Assembly: GCA_005788935.1 (NCBI GenBank)
Contig: SYAK01000003.1
Location: 1-11,305, forward strand
Direction: 5' to 3'
Length of the DNA: 11,305 bases
From: Pseudomonadota bacterium
GTDB lineage: Bacteria; Myxococcota; UBA9042; PHBI01
Shown here: piece after piece, positions 1-7,311 of the stretch
Numbering within the stretch: the first letter of the stretch is position 1
How the letters are laid out: the number at the start of each line of letters is the position of its first letter
Notes under the pieces: model-generated
What the model saw: only the letters and a program-made list of their open reading frames with translations
Told to the model about the DNA's origin: nothing
Databases searched by the model: none
Translations under genes and position numbers: made by a program

Positions 1-1288
<1,288 letters not shown>

Positions 1289-1377
1289 GCCGGGCGTCCC
1301 GCGTTCTCCCCCCGATGGCGGGGCCGGCCACCGCGCCGCGCCCCGCCACCCGTTTCCCCTCGCGCCGGAGCCAGCCG

Positions 1378-1779
1378 ATGCCGACCACCGCCACATCCCA
1401 CGGCTTCCGTGTCAGCGTCGAGACCCACTGGCTCGCCGAGCGCTCGAACCCGGCCCGCCGCGTCTACGTCTTCGCCTACGACATCACGATCGCGAACGTC
1501 GACGCCGAGCCTTCCGAGCTCGTCTCGCGCCACTGGCGCATCGAGAACGCCTCGGGCCGCGTGGAAGAGGTGAACGGACCTGGCGTCGTCGGCGAGCACC
1601 CGCGCCTCGCGCCTGGCGAACGCTTCACCTATCGCAGCTTCTGCCCGCTCGACACGCCCGTCGGATCGATGCGCGGGACCTACCGCATGCGCCCGCTCGC
1701 CGCCAGCGTCGAGGGCCTCGCGGAATTCGACATCGAGATCCCGCACTTCATGCTCGCGATCCCGTCCGCGCTGAACTGA
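1378..1779 (+). CDS. apaG: ApaG domain protein
   Basis: The product is 133 residues, close to the usual ApaG length of about 125. It has the family's hallmarks: an SRHWRIENASGRVEEV strand pair (about 50-65), the glycine motif GPGVVGEHPRLAPGE (67-81), and the SFCPLDTPVGSMRGTYRM stretch (87-104). The fold is a small immunoglobulin-like beta sandwich. The biochemical role is unsettled: the name comes from the apaGH locus of enterobacteria and from cobalt/magnesium-resistance phenotypes, and the same domain occurs in eukaryotic F-box proteins. The ATG at 1378 is preferred over the longer open frame upstream because GGAG (1367-1370) lies 7 bases before it and the family homology begins there. It sits 89 bases after hmgA on the same strand and could be co-transcribed with it, although no metabolic link is evident. 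No apaH is visible here. Confidence 0.93.
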   Translation: MPTTATSHGFRVSVETHWLAERSNPARRVYVFAYDITIANVDAEPSELVSRHWRIENASGRVEEVNGPGVVGEHPRLAPGERFTYRSFCPLDTPVGSMRGTYRMRPLAASVEGLAEFDIEIPHFMLAIPSALN

Positions 1780-1807
1780 GCGACCTCGGGCCGGAAGCCC
1801 CGGTCGC
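1780..1807. terminator. GC-rich hairpin between convergent genes, candidate bidirectional terminator
   Basis: Starting on the base after the apaG stop, GCGACC (1780-1785) pairs with GGTCGC (1802-1807), and GGGC (1788-1791) pairs with GCCC (1797-1800). A small internal loop separates the two stems and the terminal loop is CGGAA. The ten G/C-rich base pairs fall exactly between the converging apaG and HEAT-repeat genes. There is no T-run on either side, so it is not a textbook intrinsic terminator; it could act as a T-less terminator or as an mRNA 3'-end stabiliser. Confidence 0.5.
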
Positions 1808-1818
1808 CGCGAGCGACG

Positions 1819-2406
1819 TCAGCGCCCGAGCAGGCGCGCACGACGAGCCGACGTCGCGTCGACGAGGGGGCGCATCCCGCCGTCGCGTCGCGCCTCGGCG
1901 AGGAGCCCGACCGCTCGATCATCGTGGCACCATCGGAGCGCGCGGATGGCCTTCTCGCGGACCTCCGGGACGGCATCCCGCAGACCGCGGCTCACGGCCG
2001 CGAGGACGGGATCGGCTGCGGCTCCGACGACGCCGCCGAAGACCCGGCCGAGGGTCAGGACCGCCTCTCCCCGGATGGCTGGCGCCCCGTCCTGCGTCAA
2101 CCTCGTGAGCGCGTCCGCGGTCGCTGGCGTCGGAAAGAACGACAGCATCGACAGCGCGCGAAGGCGCGTCCACGCGTCGCGCGTGACGTCCCGGGCGACC
2201 CGCACGAGGCGGTCGGGGGCGTCTGGGAACGCCACGAGGAAGGCCGCGCGCGACGGTGGGACCACGTCGAGGCTCTGGAGCATCGCCTCGAAGCGGCCGT
2301 CGACAGCGGTCGCGGGCGGCGCGACCTGGGCCGGTGGCGAGGCCACGGCGGCCTGCGGCGCCGCGATCAGCGCCCACATCGCGAACTGACGGAGGGTCTT
2401 CATCAT
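1819..2406 (-). CDS. exported HEAT-repeat protein
   Basis: The 195-residue product starts MMKTLRQFAMWALIAAPQAA. It has a short basic n-region, a hydrophobic core and a small-residue site near AVA-SP (21-24), so it is probably Sec-exported. The rest is helical with about three HEAT-like units: RDAWTRLRALSMLSFFPTP (about 76-94), APAIRGEAVLTLGRVFGG (about 108-125) and DAVPEVREKAIRALRWCHDD (144-163). The Pro/Arg turn followed by an Arg/Ala/Leu helix is characteristic. HEAT repeats are usually protein-binding scaffolds, so an adaptor role is likely, but the partner is unknown. The start at 2406 is set by GAGGA (complement of 2415-2419) 8 bases upstream; the longer frame upstream lacks a signal sequence and overlaps the preceding gene. 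It begins 32 bases after the metzincin stop and is probably the second gene of a two-gene operon. Confidence 0.8.
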   Translation of the reverse strand: MMKTLRQFAMWALIAAPQAAVASPPAQVAPPATAVDGRFEAMLQSLDVVPPSRAAFLVAFPDAPDRLVRVARDVTRDAWTRLRALSMLSFFPTPATADALTRLTQDGAPAIRGEAVLTLGRVFGGVVGAAADPVLAAVSRGLRDAVPEVREKAIRALRWCHDDRAVGLLAEARRDGGMRPLVDATSARRARLLGR

Positions 2407-2438
2407 GGCGGAGCTCCTCGAGTTGGGGCGGCGGCGGC

Positions 2439-3746
2439 TCACTCGGCACCTTCGGGATGGCGGATCCACGGGTTGGCCCGCATCACGGCGCCCTGCTGGG
2501 CCGAGATGCGCGAGCCCGCGCCGGTGTTGAACATGAGCCAGCTGTCATCATCTTCCGACGTGTCGGGCAGCGGGTCGTGGATGGCTGCGCCACCGAAGAA
2601 GCTCTGCTCGGACGTGTGGAAGAGCCCGAGGAAGTGACCGACCTCGTGGGCCATCGTGGTCGCGACCCCGGCTGGCGCGCCGTCGACGGGCTTCAGCGCG
2701 ATGGCCACGCCCGACCTCGGGCTTCCCTGAAGGCGCGGAGGGCCCGGGATCCCGCCGGAAATCCCGAGGACCACGGCAAAGGCGCCGAATTGGCCGGCCG
2801 AAAGCTCGTTGACGAAGAACAGGTTGACCGCGTCTGGCTTGCCAACCGACAGCGCGAACATCTCGGAGAGGTCGGCGTCTGGCCCGTCGAAGCTCTCGAT
2901 TGTGGCATAGACGGAATCAATGTCGTGGTAGCTCAACTCGCCGAGGGACACTCCAACCTGAGCGTAGAGGTCGCGCATCGTCGCGAGGTAGCCCTGGAAG
3001 GCCGGGTCGGCCTGCGCCGTCGTGGCCGTCAGCCCCTGTGCGCCCGTGAAATGGAGGTTCAGGTCGAGGACACCCGCGGCAGGCAGCTGCCCATCGTCGG
3101 CCACCTTCGCGAGGACCTGGACCGCAACCCGCCCGTTGATGGGGGAAGCGCCGCAGTCACGCTGGCAGTTGAACTGGTCGAGCGTGTGGCAGATGGTGTC
3201 ACCGCACACCGCCGAGCCCTCGGACACCACCGGCCGCGGCCGAAAGCCGAGGATCCGGACGCTGTGCGGCCCAGGCCGCAACGTCGCGGCAGGATTGTTC
3301 GGCGCGAGCGTCGCGAAGGCCCCGTCGCTCACCGTCACCCGGTTCGCGCAACCAAGGCACAGGCCCTGCTGCGCTTCGGGCGAGGCGAGCCAGTTCTCGT
3401 TCACGAGCTGTCCGGATGCGCCGTCGCGCCAGTCGTCGACGGTGTGATAGTCGCCGCGCGCTCCCACGACCGAGATGGTGACCGCGACAGCGCCTTCCGG
3501 GACCTCGAACGCGACCGCGCGAGAGCGCCCGATCAAGAGCCCGAGCGCGGGGTCCTCAAGGAGGGGGACGATGCGGACGCGCTCGGAGGGTGGCTCGGCG
3601 ACCTCCGCGGCGACAGGGGCGTCGGCCTCCGGGGCCGTCGCGTCTTCCACGGTCGCGGGCGGGGCCGTCGCGTCCTCACCGCAGCCCGCGGCTGTCAGCG
3701 ACAGGACGAGGGCCGCGAGGCCGCGGCGTGCGAGATGACGGTTCAT
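2439..3746 (-). CDS. lipoprotein metzincin zinc metalloprotease
   Basis: The product is 435 residues. Residues 1-22 form a lipoprotein signal (MNRHLARRGL..LSLTAAGC, C22 lipidated), followed by an Ala/Pro/Glu linker to about 55. Next comes a beta-rich region with a CLGC pair (130-133). A cysteine motif, CGDTICHTLDQFNCQRDCG (181-199), resembles the CGDGxC..CxxDCG modules of myxobacterial surface proteins. The catalytic domain carries HEVGHFLGLFH (367-377): H367, H371 and H377 bind zinc and E368 is the general base, with a candidate Met-turn at M405 (SWLMF). This is the metzincin signature; the LGLFHTSE and DPLPDT context resembles pappalysin-like secreted proteases, though no substrate can be named. 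The start at 3746 is fixed by GGGAGGAG (complement of 3753-3760) 6 bases upstream and by the lipobox; the frame upstream of this is not signal-like. It is followed by the HEAT-repeat gene, a possible binding partner. Confidence 0.88.
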   Translation of the reverse strand: MNRHLARRGLAALVLSLTAAGCGEDATAPPATVEDATAPEADAPVAAEVAEPPSERVRIVPLLEDPALGLLIGRSRAVAFEVPEGAVAVTISVVGARGDYHTVDDWRDGASGQLVNENWLASPEAQQGLCLGCANRVTVSDGAFATLAPNNPAATLRPGPHSVRILGFRPRPVVSEGSAVCGDTICHTLDQFNCQRDCGASPINGRVAVQVLAKVADDGQLPAAGVLDLNLHFTGAQGLTATTAQADPAFQGYLATMRDLYAQVGVSLGELSYHDIDSVYATIESFDGPDADLSEMFALSVGKPDAVNLFFVNELSAGQFGAFAVVLGISGGIPGPPRLQGSPRSGVAIALKPVDGAPAGVATTMAHEVGHFLGLFHTSEQSFFGGAAIHDPLPDTSEDDDSWLMFNTGAGSRISAQQGAVMRANPWIRHPEGAE

Positions 3747-3949
3747 GCAGAGCTCCTCCCTTGATGTGGCGCAGCACAGCCTTCCGCGGCGGGGCACGAC
3801 GCGGGCCTGAGGCGTTAAGCGCGGCGACGCCCAGGTCAAGCCCTCCCGCCGCGACCGTGGCGCCGTCGTCCCGGCCCGTCCGCCGAGCGGGACACACACG
3901 TGACGACGCAGGACTTCACAACGGCCGCCAGCTGAGTCAGACTTCAGCG
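3747..3949. promoter_or_regulatory. divergent intergenic region with a weak minus-strand promoter candidate
   Basis: These 203 bases separate the minus-strand metzincin gene from the plus-strand gene at 3950 and should hold promoters for both. On the minus strand, TTGACC (complement of 3834-3839) matches five of six bases of a -35 box, but the matching -10 position (around TAACGC) is poor. On the plus strand I find no convincing -35/-10 pair and no clear ribosome binding site before 3950. The call rests mainly on gene orientation. Confidence 0.25.
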
Positions 3950-4546
3950 ATGTTGTCGTCCTCCTGCGCCGCCCTCCTGCTGCCGCTCGACCGTGCTGCG
4001 AGCGCGTCCTTCCTCACGCACACATTACGCGCAGAGAGTTACGCGCCAGCGACGGGCCCGGCCCGCCCGCGCCCCTACGCCTTCCCGGGCGAGTGGGTCG
4101 AGGTGCAGCTGTTCGTGCCGCCCCCGCTCGAGCTCGCCGAGGGCCTGCCCGGTCCGCCGCTGCCAGCCGAAAGGCCGATGACCGTCGCGGTCGTGCAGGA
4201 CACCGCGCGCGTCTTCGAGCTCGCCTGTGCCCTCTCGCGTCGCGACCCGTCCCGCGTCTTCGCGGCCTGGCGCCGCTTCCGGGGCTTCCCGCCAGTCTGC
4301 AAGGTCTTTTGGGGCGGCCAGCCTCAATGGAAGGACGGCGACGACCACGATCACGAGGTCTTCTTCGCCGTCCCGCGCAAGCCGCCTGTCGAATGCCGCC
4401 CGCCTGGCCCGATCGCCGTCCCCACCTCGGCCGCCGCCATCGACGCCGCACTCGGCGAGCGCATCGCCCGCCTTCACGCGAGCCCGGGGGAAGGTGACGG
4501 CGGGCTCGCCCGCGTGTGGGTCCACCGCAAGAGCGCCTTCACCTGA
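3950..4546 (+). CDS. hypothetical protein, no recognised family
   Basis: I do not recognise this 198-residue product. The frame is uninterrupted with GC-ending codons throughout, and reads as a plausible globular protein: FPGEWVEVQLFVPPPLELAE (45-64), PMTVAVVQDTARVFELACAL (76-95), an aromatic/basic stretch AAWRRFRGFPPVCKVFWGG (105-123), an acidic-histidine patch DGDDHDHE (129-136), and a helical tail ending VWVHRKSAFT. No transmembrane segment or convincing signal peptide is present; residues 3-18 are mildly hydrophobic but contain D14 and R15. The start is uncertain because ATG 3950 has no obvious Shine-Dalgarno, and the only other clear Met (codon 77) would remove the well-formed first third. 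It converges on the pseudokinase gene with 22 bases between stops. The antisense frame over the same bases gives an Arg/Gly/Ala-rich, less protein-like product, so this strand is favoured. Confidence 0.6.
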   Translation: MLSSSCAALLLPLDRAASASFLTHTLRAESYAPATGPARPRPYAFPGEWVEVQLFVPPPLELAEGLPGPPLPAERPMTVAVVQDTARVFELACALSRRDPSRVFAAWRRFRGFPPVCKVFWGGQPQWKDGDDHDHEVFFAVPRKPPVECRPPGPIAVPTSAAAIDAALGERIARLHASPGEGDGGLARVWVHRKSAFT

Positions 4547-4568
4547 GGTCGCCCAGCGCGCAGGCGGG

Positions 4569-7193
4569 TCAGCGGACGGGGTCGGCGCAACAGCGGAAGC
4601 CGATGTGCGGCGCTCCTCCCGCGCGGCGACTCGTGAGGTCGCAGGTCGCGTTCTCGCCGTCCTTTAGCGAGGAGCCGCCGTTGACCGAGCCATCGACGGT
4701 CCACTCGGCCACGTTGCCCACCATGTCCGCGAGCCCGAGCGGCGAGCGACAGCCCGTCTTCGAGCCTGTCGCGACCGGGGACTGACCACCGCCAGAATCG
4801 CTGACGAGGTGACAGCGGTCCTGCTCGAAGTCCGCGCCGTACGGGTACTTGCCTCCGCAGCCGCGTCGCCACTCCGACCGCGTGCAGAGCCGCTTCTTCT
4901 TCGCCGCGCACAGGCCGCGAGCCGTGCCGAGGTCGACGTTGACGGTCGGGACGCCGCCGCCCGGAAACTCGAGCCGATCGATGCAGCTGACCTCCCACGT
5001 CGCAGGCTGGCCGGGGTCCGCAGGCGGCAGCTTGCGCTTGAGCCTCGACATCCCGGGCGGGCAGGTCACGGTCTCCGGGTCGAGGATCGGAGGCGCGCTG
5101 GCCGGCTCGACCGCGACGACGACCGCATCGGTCGGCGCAAGACCGGCGTCCGGGGGACCACCGGCCACGGCGCCCGCGTCCGAGGGACCCACGTCGGGAC
5201 TGGCGACCCCGGTGTTGGGGACCGTGTCGGGTGCTGCGACCTGGCCACTCGCGGTGTCGGGCACATCGGCCACGTCTGGCGCGATGGGGGACGCAGCAGC
5301 CGCCATCGCATCATCCGAGGCGGTCGGGACGAGGCGCCCCGCGTCGACAGACGACGTCGGGACCGGGTCCGCACCGCTCAGCAGGACGACGAGACCGAGC
5401 GCGACGACCACGGCGCCCGCGAGACCGAGCCCGAGGAACAGGCCGCGACGCGAGGCGGGGGGGTCGGCAGACGGGTCGGGGTCTGGCGGCGGCGCCGGGA
5501 TTGCGGCCTGCACGTGGACCTGAGGCCGACGCGCCTCCTCGGTCTCGAGCAACCCGCGCGGCGGCGACGCGAGGGGTGATACCGGCGAAGCCGCGGCTTG
5601 GGACGGAGCGGCGGCGGGCGCGGGCCCCACGACGGTGGGGCGCTCGCCCGAGGTCGGCGGAGGAGCCCGAAGCGCCACCGTGTCGCGCTCCTTGGCCAGC
5701 TGGAGCGCAGGCCGCAACTCCGGGACGACCAGCTCGGCGATGGTCGGGTCGTCCGGGGGCGGCGGCCTCGGTGGCAGGTTGGCCCACGGCGGCTGGTCCT
5801 CGGCGACCGTACCCGCGAGGGTGCCGTCATCGCCGGGCGGCGGCGGCGGCGGTGCATCGTCGTCGTCGTCCACCACCGCGCGCAGACCGCTTGTCGGGGC
5901 CACGGAGGGCGACAAGGGGGGCGACAAGGGGCCAGCCGACGGCGGCACGGCGGCGCCGCCCATGGGCGCGACGAAATCGAGCGTCGAGGACTGCGAACTG
6001 ACCGGAGGCGTCGCACGTGACGCGGCGTCCGCGACCGCGAGCCCCTCGACGGTGTCCGCGCCGACATCGATCGCGGCCACCGCGACGCGCGGACCCTCGA
6101 CAGTCGGGGTGCGGGCGACGTCGACTGGCGGCAGCAGGGAGGTCGGGCGCGCAATCCGCGCGGTCAGCGCCGAGAGCGGACGCCCGCCAGCCTGTCGCAT
6201 CGGCAGCGAGGCGAGGAAGCGCGTCGTCGCTGGCCGGCCCACCTCGGCCCAGAGAGGACCAAGCGCCGTCTCGAGGGCCTGGCGGAGGGCGGCGACCGAC
6301 GGAAAGCGGGCGGCGGGGTCCGGTTCGAGCGCACGGGCGAGGACTGGCCCGACTTCGGCCGGGACGACCTCACCGCCGACCTGCACCGCCCCGCCCGCCA
6401 CGAGCGCGGGAAAGCACGGGCCGGCGCTGGCCGCGGGGACCCCGAGGAGCGCCTCGCCCAGGACGAGCGCGAGCGCACGGAGATCCGTGGCGTGCGTCGG
6501 ACGCGCCGGGGCGACCGCGCACTCGGGCGCAGACCACGGTGCCTCGGGCCCACCCTCGACCGTCGCCCCGCCCGCGTCGAGCCACCACGGCGGCGCGACG
6601 ACCCCGCGCCCGTCGATGACCCGGAAGGACGCCGACGTCAACGCCCCGTGAAAGGTCCCTGCGTCGTGAACCGACTCGAGCGCCTGCAGGAAGTGGCTGC
6701 AGATCTTCAGGATCCCCGACAGTCCGACGGTCGTCGTGGCGCGCCATGCGCGAAAGGTCTCGGGCGGACGCGGCTCGGCCACCAGAAATAGCAGGCCCTC
6801 GGACGTGGCGACATCGAACGTCGCCCCGAGGTGCGGGTTGACGAAGGCCAGCATGCGCTCGAGACGTTCGCGGTTTTGCCCCATCACCGCCAGAGCCGAC
6901 AGGGCGGGAGCGAAGACGATCACCTCGACTGGGCGACCGCCTTCGGAGGTGTCCTGCGCCTCATAGATGGCGCCACCCGCCACGAGCCCGGTCCACCGGT
7001 CGAGCAGGTAGCGGTCGTGCAAGCGCAGGCGCAGAGGCGGGATCCACGGCGGCGCGACGGCGTCGGACGGCACGGGCGGGCCGGCTCCCTCGAGGGCTGG
7101 GACCTCGACCGTCCTGCTGCGTGCGCGCTTGCCGCCCGGGGCCGCCTTGGCTGCCTCGTGCTCGCCCGTCTTCGATGTGGTCTTCCTTGGCAC
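4569..7193 (-). CDS. transmembrane pseudokinase with C-terminal FGE/sulfatase-modifying-factor-like domain
   Basis: An 874-residue single-span receptor-like protein. Residues 60-315 follow the bacterial Ser/Thr kinase (Hanks-type) fold: RYLLDRWTGLVAGGAIYEAQ (61-80) for the P-loop, then VEVIVF (89-94) where VAIK belongs, FHGALTSASF (181-190) in place of HRDLKPxN, DAG (206-208) for DFG, and intact APE (222-224) and D237. The invariant Lys (I92), catalytic Asp (A184), and K and N of the catalytic loop (T186, S189) are replaced, so phosphotransfer is unlikely. A Pro/Asp-rich linker (about 340-580) contains poly-Asp and poly-Pro. The membrane span is 584-606 after SRR, then a Pro/Asp/Ala stalk and an FGE-like domain (about 708-872) with GNVAEW (826-831), GFRCC (865-869) and ten Cys. 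Translation starts at GTG 7193: an in-frame TAG lies eight codons upstream, no other start intervenes, and a GAGGGGG Shine-Dalgarno is present. Substrate and ligand are unknown. Confidence 0.88.
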   Translation of the reverse strand: MPRKTTSKTGEHEAAKAAPGGKRARSRTVEVPALEGAGPPVPSDAVAPPWIPPLRLRLHDRYLLDRWTGLVAGGAIYEAQDTSEGGRPVEVIVFAPALSALAVMGQNRERLERMLAFVNPHLGATFDVATSEGLLFLVAEPRPPETFRAWRATTTVGLSGILKICSHFLQALESVHDAGTFHGALTSASFRVIDGRGVVAPPWWLDAGGATVEGGPEAPWSAPECAVAPARPTHATDLRALALVLGEALLGVPAASAGPCFPALVAGGAVQVGGEVVPAEVGPVLARALEPDPAARFPSVAALRQALETALGPLWAEVGRPATTRFLASLPMRQAGGRPLSALTARIARPTSLLPPVDVARTPTVEGPRVAVAAIDVGADTVEGLAVADAASRATPPVSSQSSTLDFVAPMGGAAVPPSAGPLSPPLSPSVAPTSGLRAVVDDDDDAPPPPPPGDDGTLAGTVAEDQPPWANLPPRPPPPDDPTIAELVVPELRPALQLAKERDTVALRAPPPTSGERPTVVGPAPAAAPSQAAASPVSPLASPPRGLLETEEARRPQVHVQAAIPAPPPDPDPSADPPASRRGLFLGLGLAGAVVVALGLVVLLSGADPVPTSSVDAGRLVPTASDDAMAAAASPIAPDVADVPDTASGQVAAPDTVPNTGVASPDVGPSDAGAVAGGPPDAGLAPTDAVVVAVEPASAPPILDPETVTCPPGMSRLKRKLPPADPGQPATWEVSCIDRLEFPGGGVPTVNVDLGTARGLCAAKKKRLCTRSEWRRGCGGKYPYGADFEQDRCHLVSDSGGGQSPVATGSKTGCRSPLGLADMVGNVAEWTVDGSVNGGSSLKDGENATCDLTSRRAGGAPHIGFRCCADPVR
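5836..5872. repeat. trinucleotide runs coding poly-Pro and poly-Asp in the pseudokinase linker
   Basis: A GGC/GGT triplet run (about 5836-5853) and a neighbouring run of TCG/TCA-type triplets (about 5855-5872) encode, on the minus strand, PPPPPP and DDDDD at residues 442-453. Because the unit is three bases long, slippage would lengthen or shorten the linker without breaking the frame. Confidence 0.7.
5908..5931. repeat. perfect 12-bp tandem duplication in the pseudokinase linker
   Basis: GGCGACAAGGGG occurs twice back to back (5908-5919 and 5920-5931). On the coding (minus) strand this yields PLSPPLSPS around residues 423-431. Being a multiple of three and lying in low-complexity sequence, it looks like a tolerated in-frame duplication. 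Confidence 0.85.
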
Positions 7194-7214
7194 GGCGCCC
7201 CCTCGAAGCCTCGC

Positions 7215-7243
7215 ATCCTAGCGAAGTTGACGCGTCTCCACAA
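7215..7243 (-). promoter_or_regulatory. candidate sigma-70-type promoter for the pseudokinase gene
   Basis: On the minus strand TTGTGG (complement of 7238-7243) and TAGGAT (complement of 7215-7220) are separated by exactly 17 bases, matching three and four of six consensus bases. Transcription would begin near 7208, leaving a leader of about 15 bases that contains the GAGGGGG ribosome binding site (complement of 7198-7204) before the GTG start. This suggests the gene can be transcribed independently of the lipoprotein gene 118 bases upstream. Confidence 0.4.
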
Positions 7244-7311
7244 GCGAAGCCCGCCGCCTGACACCGCGGATGCCCCGTTCCGGCGGCCCCGTCGCGGCGA
7301 CGCATGCAGCC

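Noticed and set aside
3680..3746. Twin-arginine export signal on the metzincin (RR at residues 7-8)
   Set aside because: The context ARRGLAAL lacks the usual S/T-RR-x-F-L-K consensus, and a lipobox ending at C22 explains export adequately.
2256..3764. 502-codon plus-strand open frame
   Set aside because: Antisense to the metzincin, which has a lipobox, ribosome binding site and HExxHxxGxxH motif; the plus-strand product is Arg-rich low-quality sequence.
4025..4525. 166-codon minus-strand frame opposite the hypothetical gene at 3950-4546
   Set aside because: The product is Arg/Gly/Ala-rich and lacks a ribosome binding site; the plus-strand frame has better codon choice and hydrophobic patterning.
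4547..4568. Terminator between the convergent 198-residue protein and pseudokinase genes
   Set aside because: Only a four-pair CGCC/GGCG stem can be drawn, with no T-run, so there is not enough to call it.
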